64,000 bases of DNA. Source: Paramecium sonneborni (Eukaryota; Ciliophora; Oligohymenophorea; Peniculida; Parameciidae). Position 1 is the first letter of the stretch. Every line of letters begins with the position of its first letter. A model generated the notes under the pieces. The model worked only from the letters and a program-made list of their open reading frames with translations. It ran no database searches and was not told where the DNA came from. Below are positions 1 to 11,675 of this stretch, piece by piece. The stretch is taken from NCBI GenBank assembly GCA_905182985.1, contig CAJJDN010000083.1, positions 222,527-286,526 on the forward strand, read 5' to 3'. The position numbers and the translations under genes are program-made.

Positions 1-75
<75 letters not shown>

Positions 76-330
76 GTAATTATTACTATTACTGTGACTA
101 TTATTATTACTATTACTATTATTATTACTATTACTATTACTATTATTATTGTAATTATTACTATTATTATTATTGTTATTATAACTAATATAATTACGAT
201 TATTTTTATTGCTAGATTATCTATGATTATTATTATTGTAACATTATCTATTATTGTTATTATAACATTTAATCTTGTTAATCTTCACTAATAGGTTATT
301 ATTGTGATATTGGGTATTATTATTGTTGAT
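1..330 (-). repeat. (ATT)n / (TAA)n trinucleotide tract, coding for polyGln on the minus strand
   Basis: Positions 1-75 are 25 perfect ATT units. Imperfect ATT/ACT/GTT units continue to about 330. On the minus strand, in the frame of the CCCH gene, these are TAA, TAG and CAA codons, that is, glutamine. The tract is truncated by the window edge, so its full length is unknown. Confidence 0.9.
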
Positions 331-1289
331 GATATTATGGCATGAAAATTTAAGGTTATGATTGATAATATTTCATTTAATATTGTTATTGTGACTATTA
401 AAAAATTGATTATTATTATTGGTTAGTCAGAAAAAATGGAGAATATGTATTTTAGTTTTTTTAATTAATAGGTTATCTTTATGAAATGTATTAGGCATTA
501 ATATGAAATGGTTGAATTTGTGGAATAGGTGAAATAGTAATTTAAGGTAACTAAAATTGATTATGTTATTCATAAGTATTTAATTTTGATTATTAGTTTT
601 TTTCTCCTTATTATTCATCATCACTAATTGGATCTAAATCATTGTTAATTTATAATTTAGGTCTCTCTTACAGTATTTGAGGAGATATTTGTTATAATAT
701 ATTAACAGGCATTTATTATTATTATGGTGGAATATAATTAACAGGATAAAAGGGGTAGGATCTTTAATCTTAAAATATATATGAATGATTTAAATACTTT
801 AGCTAGCTTTTTATTATTCAAAAATTTTCATTTTGTATTATTCGTCATAGGTTGATCCTAAACCAGTGGTTCCCTTAAATAAAATAATACAATTACTCTT
901 CGTTAAAAGCAATCTCTTAAAAATTAATCATTATCAGCAACCCATTATTATTTAGCAATTTCATTTTCCCAAAGATCATGAGAAAATCTGCAATTTTATC
1001 CTTTGCAATGACTCGTGGCAAAAAAAAATTTGCATTAATATTTTGATAAATCATGTGAATATTAACATTGTTATTGATTTTAACATCCTTATCCTAAGTA
1101 ATACTTGCAGATACGAGTGACATTCTATAATTCTTTTGGATGCATATAAGAACATTTATTGCCCTTAGTGCAAGAACCTTTTTTGAAATGTTCACAAACC
1201 TTAGTTCTATAAGAAGAGGAGAATATTTATGAAGGATTTTTTTTAGACTCAGATTTTGCAGGAACCTCTCCATCTTCAAGTTAATTCAT
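1..1289 (-). CDS. CCCH zinc-finger protein with C-terminal polyglutamine tract (partial, runs off left edge)
   Basis: Read with TAA/TAG as Gln, a frame opens at ATG 1289-1287 and stays open to the window edge after two introns (874-896, 23 nt; 769-797, 29 nt). Three tandem CCCH fingers are seen: C32-C40-C46-H50 (CX7CX5CX3H), C61-C69-C75-H79 (CX7CX5CX3H) and C86-C95-C100-H104 (CX8CX4CX3H). Such fingers normally bind RNA, as in mRNA-processing and decay factors. After the second intron comes a Pro/Gln/Asn-rich linker. The last 140 or so residues are Gln-dominated and end in at least 25 consecutive TAA codons. The stop codon lies outside the window. Without the introns the frame would close at TGA 830-828; removing them restores one continuous, compositionally sensible protein of at least 410 residues. 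Domain calls are firm; the biological role is inferred only as RNA-binding. A short standard-code ORF on the same strand (1279-1094) is a shadow in another frame. Confidence 0.85.
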
Positions 1290-1481
1290 AAAATTATCAA
1301 ATTAAAATATATATATAATTGTAAAGTTTTTAAATAGAGATTTTTAATAGAAATAAGGAAGAATATAATCTATATTAGACTATTGGAGGTATTATTATAT
1401 GTTTTTCTTTTCAAAAAAAAGTAAGAGATAATATGTAATAAAATATTACTTATAAATAATTATATGTAAATAAATATTAAA

Positions 1482-3971
1482 TCATTCTTTTGGTTCTTCT
1501 AAAGATCTTATTGCTCCATCACTGAAAGATCTTTTGATTGATGTCAATTGTTTTGTAGTTAGAAATATAGATCTTCTTCTTGATATTAAACTATTAGTTC
1601 GTTTTCTAAAATTTAAAATATAAAAAATTACTTATTGTCTTATATTATTGAGGCTTAATGAATGATTTCCCATTTCTTTTCCTAAGTTTTTTTTAATGTG
1701 GAATCTTTTCTATTAGCAGCTGTTTCATCTTCTTCATGAATTATTTATTTGATTTAAACTAAAAATGAAATAGATTTTCTGAATACCTACTTATTCATGT
1801 AATTCAATTTATTTCTTTTTATTACTATTACCAGATTTTTAAGATTATAGATCAATCTCAGGTTGACTCAGAGAATGTGTTAATTTAGAACGACGGCGAC
1901 GTTCTAGACGTTATTGAAATACATCAGATTAATTTGCAATTTCATTTTTGATGATTTTTTCAATTTTAATAACTTAATTTGTGTGATTTTCAACTATTCC
2001 TTTAACTTAAGCCTCAATCAAAAAAATGTAAAGAATACCTCTTTTGATTCAGTTTAACTATAAATAAGATCAAGTTCAATTCTACGAGTTTATTCTTAGA
2101 ATTTCGATCTTTTAATTTGATTTTCATCTTTCTCTTTTGGTTTTTGAGATTCTTCATATTTTGTAGTAGTATTAATGAATGTTGGTTTTAACATAAGTGC
2201 ATTTAACTTTCTCTAAAAATATAGATGTCTTCTATCTTTAATTGATTCATAATATTCTACTCCCTCCTATATAGATATTTAATATATGTAAGAATTACCA
2301 TATAAAGAGAAATCAAATCTTATATGAGTTCAATTTAAACTTAATCATTTAATTCAATCTCCATTTCAAGATTAAGAATTTAATCTGCAAAATTCTTTGG
2401 TAAAGATTTCTTTGTGAATTTCTCTTTTCCAAATTTGAACATATTATTAATGAAAAATTAATTTTTTATAAATAAATGTTCATTATAAGGATTAACTTTG
2501 ATTTAATCTATCAAAAGCATTTTCAACATCTTTTTTTATTTTTAATCTACGGTATCCACGTCTACATTATTTAATTGTTTCTTAACAACCTAACAACCAT
2601 AATAGAGATCCCTCAATTGCCCATAGCACAAATGAAAATGTTACTGCCACTATATCTAATGCTCTTTATGTTTCTATTTGATCTGCAAATCTACCATAGA
2701 TAGTCTGTATTGATCTTAAAATACTACTTCTTCTTCTTTTATGCATTACATCCCCCAAAGTACGTCCAAACTATCCAACAATTGTCTCCCATAATCTAAA
2801 TTTGCAAATGATAAATATGTCATCGTTCCTGATAATACAAGTCTCAATAAATAATCTAAATAAGTCAATGTTTTCAAACTCAATGGACCTTATATAAATT
2901 CTTAGACTTACCTACACATCTAAATATGTATGGAATCATGGGTATCCCATAATTACAAACTAATAGATAAACTATCACTAATATGAAATTTGCATATTCA
3001 GTGTTTCTGTAATTTTTCAATGTGTTCTCTTGCTTTTACGCTACCAAAAACATCTCTCCATTGCATTCCTTATTCCAAAATGGATATGGTTTATAAAACA
3101 AAGCTAATTAATTAAATTAAATACATTTTGTTCCATCTTTATCAATGAATACATCTGGAGCATCATTAATCTAAAAGTAAAGCTGATCAGTAATGCTATT
3201 AACTTCGATGTACTCCTTATCCAATTCCAAACAAGACTAAGGTTATTCTTCTAAATTTTCGTCATATTATACTTCTGGCTAGGCATTAGTTTCATTCTTT
3301 GTTGCACAAGGTATGTATGAATCAATACGAATAAGACTGATAGGCATATTATCTTTATTGGTCTCAATATTGGTAGTAAGTATATCAATAGTTTAATCAT
3401 TCATTTCTATCTAAATGCTATTTATTGGACAAGTTAGATCAGAATCAATACAAAATTACATTTTATCAATTCCACAATCTTTCATGTCCCTATCTTCACA
3501 GGTTTGTGTTGAATTAACTGTTGAAATCACATTATGTTTGATTTATTAACCACACAAAATAAATGCCTTTTAATATTCTGTTGTAGTCCATAAAAAAAAA
3601 CTCTAAGATGATTATTTAGGTATGAATTCTCCTTTTGAATTTAAATGTTCTTTAGTTCCAGGCCAATTAAAAGATGTCAATAATATCCAATCTTCAGGAC
3701 ATTCAGTTGATTAAAAAGCTTAGATGGATGAATATGGATATTGTTCCCAAGCCCACATTTCATTAATAAAAGCAAATTGTCTATTTTATAATGAAGAATC
3801 TCCATCTACAGAGGCTAACCAAAAGAAATAAAAAAATAGTATTCTGCAACAAACATTTGCAAGTAAAAGCGTTACTCTAGTTGCTTTATTAGCAGTATTC
3901 ATATAAAAAGTATTATATAAATTTAAAAGTTTGATTGTAATAAAATAAGAACAAAAACAGATTTTATTCAT
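1482..3971 (-). CDS. Multi-pass membrane protein with a Cys-containing extracellular region, family unknown
   Basis: The start ATG is taken at 3971-3969, 20 bp after the PP2C stop; the stop TGA is 1484-1482. About 780 residues are expected. An N-terminal hydrophobic segment (RVTLLLANVCCRILFFYFF) is followed by a long, probably extracellular region with several Cys. One typical ciliate motif is SFNWPGT. Two further hydrophobic stretches follow, the clearest being ALDIVAVTFSFVLWAIEGSL. The C-terminal third is hydrophilic, Lys/Glu/Gln-rich and presumably cytosolic, ending in an Arg/Ser-rich tail. Introns that restore the frame are at 1606-1631 (26 nt), 1759-1786 (28), 2013-2038 (26) and 2267-2298 (32). 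One more, in about 2880-2960, must exist because the frame changes there, but its borders were not resolved. The layout resembles anonymous membrane proteins seen in Paramecium; no enzyme or channel motif was recognised. Confidence 0.7.
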
Positions 3972-3991
3972 AATGTCTTTTCTTATTGAAG

Positions 3992-5240
3992 TCATAGAAA
4001 GATGATAATACAAGTGATATCGTCTCTAGCTAAGCTATTCTAAAATAAAAAAGAAAATATTTACTCTTTTCCATGCTTGAATAGCTTCATTTAGTACTTT
4101 TTCAGCAGCATGTTCAGGATTATCCTTTTCAAAGTATGGTATCACTAAACTCATCACCTAATTATTAAATAAAATACCTCTTCATTACTCAAATATTCCC
4201 AAACTCCATCAGAGGCAACAATAATAAATTGATCATGATTAGTCAATGTAAATTCTTTTATCTCTGGTATGGCTGTAACTCCTGCTTAAGCTCCAACCTT
4301 GTCTCCAAAAGATCTAGACATTGCTAAACCTGGGGTTTGAATATATTATAACCAAACTCTAAAAGGTCCTATTGGATTACCGTAATAGTCTACTTTAAAT
4401 AATTACTATACCTCTCTATTATTCTACTCTTCCTCCAGCATCAACAATAGTTTTCATTTCTTCAGGATCATCTGGCTTATGATCTCTTGTTAATGGTACG
4501 ACTTACCAAACTTTATCAAATCTACATAAAATAGCTCTTGAATCTCCAACATTAGCTGTATAAATCTAGTAACAATAATAAATATTTGTATCTACAATAT
4601 CTTTAGTAATGAGAACTGAAACAGTTGTAGAACCAGAAAGATTTGTATCAGTGTCAGAGTTCCAAATTTCTCTATTTGTAATTGCAAATGCTCTAGCTAT
4701 ATGCATTTAAATATCTTCATGATTATCTCCCAAATACTTATGCAAATATTTAGGTAATGTTTATCTAATGAAATTAGATACATGATGACCATTAACACCG
4801 TGTCCATCTGAGACTGCAAATAACTTATACCCAATACTATAGATTATAATAGATTGATACTTCTCAAGAATTTTGGGACATACAATTGATGAATCCTAAT
4901 TGATTTTGGTATCTTTATTAATATTACATCCTCCCTTAGATATCATTGCATAAATAGTTGTTTATCTCTTTTAATATTTAGGTGTAATAGACTTTCTTTT
5001 CTCAATCTTCTTACGTTAGAGTTAATCACTTACGGCTAAATGATTTTATAATTAAGGTAATCTTAATTATCTCTATTTTTCTGTAAACACACTGCTCTGT
5101 TCAATCATTTTTATTGAAGGTAAAAAGAACTTAGATTTATTATTAAAATCAGCACTTTCTGGATATCTTCCTGCTATTTATAAAGGTTTATATCGATGAT
5201 CTTTTCTAAGATTATTTAGAGATTACGATTAATGGAACAT
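3992..5240 (-). CDS. PP2C-type Ser/Thr protein phosphatase
   Basis: A Mg/Mn-dependent phosphatase of the PPM family, about 384 residues after splicing. The start ATG is 5240-5238 and the stop TGA 3994-3992. A basic N-terminal extension of about 110 residues precedes the domain. PP2C motifs appear in order: KLFAVSDGHGVNGHHVS (metal-binding Asp and Gly), IYTANVGDSRAILC, LTRDHKPDDPEE, GLAMSRSFGDK, FIIVASDGVWEYLS and, at the C-terminus, ARDDITCIIIFL. The order and residues match an active phosphatase. Introns: 4040-4064 (25 nt), 4158-4177 (20), 4393-4411 (19) and a likely 4566-4595 (30 nt, in frame and stop-less). The fourth is inferred because its removal joins TKD directly to IYTANVGDSRAI. The final intron is essential: skipping it gives a wrong tail that reads on toward the next gene. 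Its stop is only 20 bp from the next start codon on the same strand. Confidence 0.93.
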
Positions 5241-5268
5241 ATATAATTTTATATATTTAATTAACTTA

Positions 5269-5683
5269 TCATGCCTCATTATTACTTAGTTTCTCAATTA
5301 ATATTCTTTAATCCTATTCAACTTTCTATAAACTATCTAATTCTATTTAATATCTATCTAATTCAGCCTTTCTTTCATTTAATATATTTGATAACTCCAT
5401 CAACTTTTTCTTTCTATTCTCTTATTCTGTTTCTACTTTATTTCGCTATCTAATATCAAATATTAAATACCTCTCCTATAGCTCTTAATTTTTCTATTTC
5501 TATTTTTTTTGAATATTCTTCAAGAGTCTCATTCAAATTTTGAACAACCTCATCTAAAGCTAACACCTTCTTTATAAAATCCATGCTTTCTATCTTCAAT
5601 TATTCTGTCTCTCTATACTTCTCAGCATCTAACACTCTTATTTTATTTTATTCATCAAATGTTATTGAAATCTCTTCTGCCAT
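5269..5683 (-). CDS. Small coiled-coil protein
   Basis: ATG 5683-5681, TGA 5271-5269, one intron at 5446-5470 (25 nt), giving about 129 residues. The sequence is almost entirely heptad-rich (Leu/Ile with Glu/Lys/Gln); examples are LNERKAELDRYQIELDSLQ and IEKLSNNEA at the C-terminus. It has no signal peptide and no catalytic motif. Small coiled-coil proteins of this size in ciliates are often cytoskeletal, ciliary or tethering factors, but nothing here decides which. It diverges from the next gene across only 78 bp. Confidence 0.75.
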
Positions 5684-5761
5684 TATTAATAATTATGAAT
5701 TCATAATGTGATTAGCCTTTTTAATATAGACAACTACGATCCTAATCTCTTAGCCCATATA
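5684..5761. promoter_or_regulatory. Very short divergent intergenic region (shared promoter)
   Basis: These 78 bp separate the start codons of two divergent genes, so regulatory elements for both must sit here or inside the genes. No specific box is recognisable. Confidence 0.4.
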
Positions 5762-6428
5762 ATGATTTCAATCTTATTAAGCAACTTAAACGATAACTCC
5801 ATTACCCTCCATAAAAAACACAATAATTGTCGTCTTTCGAATATATGCAAAATGAAGAATAAATTGAAACTAATATAATTCACTCAGGTAATTAACAACT
5901 TCTAATTTAAATAAGATTCAATCTAACAATATTGCAAAATCATTAAAAGTAGAAAGAATTCATTAATTCTTGAAGCTAATTCTATTCCTATCAATCAAAT
6001 TGTCGGATAAAGTTTGGAAAGCAATCAATTTAACAATATTGTTCCAAAGATCATTGTTGTCAAAAATTTACAATAAAAATTAACAAAGAAAAAATAAAAA
6101 CCATTAAATCCTATCAACCCTTAAGATTGTAACGATGACGAAACAAATCAATAAACTTTTATTGGACCTAATTCAAATAATGTATCATAGACTTAGACTA
6201 AAAGGGATATTGTGGCTATCTTACCATAAATTAAAAAATCTAAACTCATTTTACCTGATGAATAACCTATTAAAAGATCAGCAAGATATGAATAATTAAT
6301 GGTAATTAAAAATATTAATTTAGAAAAAAACCTGTGATGAACAACTCTATGAATTATAATCATTAATTAAGAAAATGTAAAAGTAGCCAATTGTGAAAAA
6401 AGAGAAAAAAGTTACTTTTCTCATTTGA
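5762..6428 (+). CDS. Hypothetical protein, about 214 residues
   Basis: The frame runs from ATG 5762 across an intron at 6302-6323 (22 nt) to TGA 6426-6428. Without splicing it would end at 6335-6337, shortly after the donor; splicing adds a Lys-rich C-terminal exon. The protein is hydrophilic and Asn/Gln/Lys-rich. The most ordered-looking part is TQTKRDIVAILPQIKKSK followed by LILPDEQPIKRSARYE. No known domain was recognised and there is no signal peptide or membrane segment. The unbroken frame and intron placement support a real gene; the function is unknown. Confidence 0.65.
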
Positions 6429-7288
6429 AATTATTTATTTTTTTTATTAACCTTACTCAATTACTATAATTTATAAGCTATTTTAAGTTCTTTTCATTAT
6501 CTTTGATTACAAAATTTAAATGTTATCATACTATCGACAAAATATAATTTTATTTTTAAATCTACGAAAAATTATGATTATTAATTTAAATTATAATTGG
6601 ATAATTAAATGATTTTTATATCAAAATAATCTTGTAATTTATATAATCAAATCAATATTATATTATTTAGTTGTCCCTCTTTTGTACGTAGTAATTCTTC
6701 AAAAAATACAATAAGCAAGTTTCTTTCATAATAATTAGAAATTCTTAAATGTCCTTATACTTCTTCCATTTGTAATTAAAATGATCAATGAAAAATATAT
6801 ATATTTAAAGGTATTTTATTCAATAAAATAAGTATTTGCTAATTTATATTTTTTTATTTTTTAAGGCTTTTTATATATCTTGTTCTTTTAATATATGCCA
6901 AATTATTTATTGTACTTCATTTTTGAGTACTTAAATATTATTATATTCTTATTAAATTATATCAAATAAATTCTAGAATAAAATATGTAAATTTGTTTTG
7001 ATCTTTTTTCATAACATTATGAATAGATTTATGAAATGTGAAAATTTTAAAATTTAATAACATTGTTGTGTATCAAAAATACAAATATTCTCTTTAAAGA
7101 TATTTAATTAAAAGACTAAATTTTTCTTGAAAAGCATTCAAATGATATTTATGCAATAAGTTTCACAAATTAGATTACAATAAGATAATTTTTTATCTAG
7201 GATTTCCAAAAATGAATTATAATTTTAAATTTCCATTCGGATTTAATAAATAATTTATATCAAGTCAAATTTTTTATTATTTAAATCA
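6429..7288. other. Long A+T-rich intergenic stretch
   Basis: No convincing gene is seen. One short minus-strand ciliate-code ORF (about 6776 down to 6650) encodes a peptide beginning MEEVQGHLRISNYYERN, less A+T-biased than its surroundings. It has no extension that I could splice to it and may be a relic or chance. Confidence 0.4.
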
Positions 7289-9601
7289 TAATAAATTGAT
7301 TATCAGATAGATTAAGACTTAAGAACTTGTTTTAGTTATTTAAAAGGATAGACATATCATTACATATTAAATCGGAACTTATGTAAATAAAAAATATGAA
7401 TAATTAAGATTCTAAGGTTGCTTATTTTATAAAATTAGATATTAGGTAACCTTCAGTTTAGATAGAAACAATTTAATGACATAAAATTACAAATCAAAAT
7501 AATTTTAAGTAAGTAAAATAATTTATAAATAAATTTGAAATATACGTTATTGACTGTATTAGAGATTTAATAAATATCCTATCTTATATATATAAAATGA
7601 AAAATTCATTATAAGGTTGGCAATTTCAGAGACAATATACTATTTGACCATCCGCCTTAATTTTCTGAAGAAGTTTATTCTTAAGTAGAACTATAATTTT
7701 TATTTGATCTTGTTGAAGAAAGAAAGTTAAATTGAGACAATTCTTCAGCAGGAATTATTTTTTACAACTTTAATTGACGTTCTAATAGACTTTTATTTTT
7801 GGTTGAATTACATTTTTTCAAATTGAATTGAACAGGAGGTAAGTCTTCTGTTACTACACTTAATTATTTTTTATGTTAAGAAACAATTTTAGGAAGTTCT
7901 CTTTAAGTTAATAATTCTCTAATTTCTTGATGTGCTTAGAGCTTTCCTTTTCTTTAAGCACTTTTGACTACTAAATCTAAATCATTAGATTCAATATTAG
8001 ATAAAGAACTTTCTTCCAGTGATTCATTTACAGTTTCAAAAGTTTCTTAATTGACTTTGCTTTAAATTTTAACCATTTTAGCAAGATCTTTTAGTTCACT
8101 AGCATCTTTCATAAGCATATTTCTAAACAATAATGGTTATAATCCATTAATAGTTGAGAAAGATTTTCTGACTTTGATTGTTAAATCTACTGAATTTTAT
8201 CTTTTAAGTTTTCTATAGAATTCTGCTTATGCTTTAAGAAAGAGTGAATAAGCTTCATCAGCAATCGTTTTTTTTTCGGTTTCTTAAATCAGTTAGCGAA
8301 AAGCTTGGAATTTGATTGAAATACTTTATTCACTGAGGATCATTTTGAGTTACTTTTCTCTTTGAACCAAATAACTAATATGGCTAAGCATAGCTCCAAC
8401 AGATAAAGGAATATATTTCTCAGTATTTTCTAAGGTTTTTTCAANTAATAAATTGATTATCAGATAGATTAAGACTTAAGAACTTGTTTTAGTTATTTAA
8501 AAGGATAGACATATCATTACATATTAAATCGGAACTTATGTAAATAAAAAATATGAATAATTAAGATTCTAAGGTTGCTTATTTTATAAAATTAGATATT
8601 AGGTAACCTTCAGTTTAGATAGAAACAATTTAATGACATAAAATTACAAATCAAAATAATTTTAAGTAAGTAAAATAATTTATAAATAAATTTGAAATAT
8701 ACGTTATTGACTGTATTAGAGATTTAATAAATATCCTATCTTATATATATAAAATGAAAAATTCATTATAAGGTTGGCAATTTCAGAGACAATATACTAT
8801 TTGACCATCCGCCTTAATTTTCTGAAGAAGTTTATTCTTAAGTAGAACTATAATTTTTATTTGATCTTGTTGAAGAAAGAAAGTTAAATTGAGACAATTC
8901 TTCAGCAGGAATTATTTTTTACAACTTTAATTGACGTTCTAATAGACTTTTATTTTTGGTTGAATTACATTTTTTCAAATTGAATTGAACAGGAGGTAAG
9001 TCTTCTGTTACTACACTTAATTATTTTTTATGTTAAGAAACAATTTTAGGAAGTTCTCTTTAAGTTAATAATTCTCTAATTTCTTGATGTGCTTAGAGCT
9101 TTCCTTTTCTTTAAGCACTTTTGACTACTAAATCTAAATCATTAGATTCAATATTAGATAAAGAACTTTCTTCCAGTGATTCATTTACAGTTTCAAAAGT
9201 TTCTTAATTGACTTTGCTTTAAATTTTAACCATTTTAGCAAGATCTTTTAGTTCACTAGCATCTTTCATAAGCATATTTCTAAACAATAATGGTTATAAT
9301 CCATTAATAGTTGAGAAAGATTTTCTGACTTTGATTGTTAAATCTACTGAATTTTATCTTTTAAGTTTTCTATAGAATTCTGCTTATGCTTTAAGAAAGA
9401 GTGAATAAGCTTCATCAGCAATCGTTTTTTTTTCGGTTTCTTAAATCAGTTAGCGAAAAGCTTGGAATTTGATTGAAATACTTTATTCACTGAGGATCAT
9501 TTTGAGTTACTTTTCTCTTTGAACCAAATAACTAATATGGCTAAGCATAGCTCCAACAGATAAAGGAATATATTTCTCAGTATTTTCTAAGGTTTTTTCA
9601 A
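7289..9601. repeat. Perfect 1156-bp direct repeat split by a single N (assembly overlap)
   Basis: Positions 7289-8444 and 8446-9601 match at a constant offset of 1157 wherever I compared them; the only separator is N at 8445. The copy boundary falls in the middle of a coding region. This is what an unmerged contig overlap looks like. Copy 1 (7606-8444) carries only the 3' part of the EF-hand gene and should not be annotated as a second gene. Confidence 0.95.
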
Positions 9602-10045
9602 TCTTAGCCATCATAATTCTAAATGCTGATAAGGCTTCTTGATTTTCTGTAAGACCTTTAAATTCATCTAAAGATAATGCCTTGTCCTTGTTATAATCTA
9701 TAAATTAGTAGATAGTCTATAAATCGTTAATACTCACTCCATATCCATAGTGTTTGAATAGCATAAACAGATGAGTCAAAGTAAGAACTCCTTGATTGTT
9801 GCAATCTAAAGTCTATAGATGTTAATCGATTGATATACCCTGAAAATCTATTTTAGTTCCATCTATAATCTTCTCTCTTCCGGATAATACAGATACTGAG
9901 GTTTTACTTGATCAGATCTTCTTTTAAACCATTAGTTTGTAGGAAAGTTATGAAAATGATTTCGATTATTCAATTAATCAAGATAATTCTGGCTAGCCTC
10001 ATCTACTATTGGTACTTAGTCCCATTTAACTTTGTGATATTTCAT
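8763..10045 (-). CDS. EF-hand calcium-binding protein
   Basis: ATG 10045-10043; TGA 8765-8763; about 418 residues. A 26-nt intron near 9820 joins ELKQIFR to TLDCNNQGVLTLTHLF. Two EF-hand loops are visible: DCNNQGVLTLTH (somewhat degenerate) and DYNKDKALSLDE (good, with Asp1, Asn3, Asp5 and Glu12). The loops are followed by about 270 mostly helical, Lys/Glu/Ser-rich residues with no catalytic motif, ending near SLKLPTLQ. It is thus a Ca-sensor-like protein without a kinase domain. The gene spans the right copy of the assembly duplication, and its 3' half is duplicated artefactually at 7606-8444. Its start codon lies only 8 bp from that of the divergent neighbour. Confidence 0.85.
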
Positions 10046-10053
10046 TATTAATT

Positions 10054-11675
10054 ATGATGAAATTTTTTATAGTATCAATTCTATTCACAACCTTACTATC
10101 ATGCCAAGTTTAATATAATAATGACATAAAATTTGATTTCAGCAAAGCGAAAGCAATAAATTTAGCTTATGGAAACGATCAAAATTCCTTATACATCACT
10201 TTGTGTGGGCTTTTAGATTATAAATGTGAGAAATTGAGCAGTAAACGTATTTTAGAAGAAATAAATTCTGAATCTAATAATACACCAAGTACAACAACTG
10301 AAACAACAAATAAGAGTGAAAGTACAAATGAAAATAAATAAACAACAGAAGGAAAAAATGATGAAAATAGCAATAGTAGCTCTACAGATATAAAAACTTC
10401 AGAAACAGATGATAAAAATAAGGAATCTGAAGTCATATAAACAAATAAAGATGATGATGATGACAAGGATGATTAAAATTTTCTTAATAAAGTTGATAAG
10501 GATTAATCATAATCCCTTATAATTGCAGAAAATAATTCATGTACTCCTTGTTCGGAATAAAGCAACGTAGATAAGGATTAATTAAGTTTCTTGAAAGAGA
10601 ATAAACCATTTAAAGGATTAGTAATTGAAAGAAGAGGTATTGTAGAAAAAGAGACTTTTAAATTACAATTAAAATGCTCTAAATCAGATATAATGACAGT
10701 TGAAGATTGGAATAAAGATGGATATTTATTTATACTTACATCATCAGCTGCTTGTCCAATATTAGTTTATAATCCTGTGACTTAATTTTTTATAGATTTT
10801 AAATGGTTATTTAGCATAGTTCTTTGGAGTGTTGGAATATTCTTTTTACTTTTAGGATATTAATTGGCATAATTGTCATCTATGATTCTAGGTTCAATAA
10901 TGGGTTTTGGATTTACTACTATTATAATTGGAGAAGCTACATTGAATAGTGAATCTAGTTATGCAGCATTATGGGTTGTGATAGGATCAGGAGTAATAGT
11001 AGCATTTATATATTTTAATGCTTCAATGTAGAGATTCTTTTTTCTTCTATTTAATTTTGGATTTAGTGTTGGTTTAATATTATCATTAATGTTTCAATCA
11101 TTATTTTACTATTAGATAGAAACAGATTTAATGTTCTTACCTTTAACTACTTCCATCATAATATCTGGAGTAATTCTAGGGTTGCTTGGTCTAAAATACG
11201 ATCTCTATATTGGAATTGTTTCTACTTCGTTAGTTGGAGTAATATCTAAATATTAATTTAGGCATATTGTCTAATAAGACCAATAGGATTTATTGTTGGA
11301 GGGTATCCAAATGAACTTCTATTAACTAAATAAGCTGAATATGGATTTGACATAAATATTGGTTATTCAGTTTACATCTATAACATTATGATCATCTTAC
11401 TTGCTGTCTTATGTGGAATCTATTAAAGAAAATAACATCTCAAAAGAGTTGCTTTGGATGATTAATTATCGGCTGATATCAAATACTATGAAATGGGTAA
11501 TGTTGAAGAAGAAGATAAATAAGTATATCTTTCTACTTATACTTAGAAAAGATAAAGCAAAAATAATGATAAGAATGTGACTGTCGTTTTTGCAAAACCT
11601 CTTGATAATTAAGGTGAAGAGCTCTAAGATAAAAAAAGACACTCTCACTTAACAGGAAGCGATATTAATGAATGA
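10054..11675 (+). CDS. TM7SF3/TMEM198-like (DUF4203) membrane protein
   Basis: ATG 10054, TGA 11673-11675, one intron near 11240-11262 (GTAATATC...ATTTAG, 23 nt), about 532 residues. A cleavable signal peptide (MMKFFIVSILFTTLLSC) is followed by a lumenal or extracellular domain. That domain contains a Thr/Asn/Ser/Glu/Asp-rich low-complexity spacer (residues about 60-140) and a Cys-containing globular part. Six or seven closely packed hydrophobic helices follow, rich in Gly (for example LGSIMGFGFTTIIIGEA), then a charged cytosolic tail. The packed Gly-rich helices resemble the TM7SF3/TMEM198 domain; that family assignment is by eye. The minus-strand Ser-rich ORF over the spacer (10466-10218) is a shadow. 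Confidence 0.75.

Noticed and set aside
94..291. Plus-strand Ile/Thr-rich 65-residue ORF
   Set aside because: It is the reverse complement of the polyGln repeat; its composition comes only from ATT units.
1..330. Telomere or subtelomeric repeat at the left edge
   Set aside because: Paramecium telomeres are G-rich (GGGGTT/GGGTTT); the tract is ATT and lies in a coding frame.
1094..1279. Minus-strand ORF beginning MKMERFLQ
   Set aside because: Different frame of the CCCH gene; the zinc-finger frame on the same strand has the meaningful protein.
7289..9601. Recent tandem gene duplication of the EF-hand gene
   Set aside because: The copies match throughout and are split by one N exactly at the copy border; contig overlap explains it better.
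10218..10466. Minus-strand Ser/Val-rich ORF
   Set aside because: Antisense of the Thr/Glu/Asp-rich spacer of the DUF4203-like gene.
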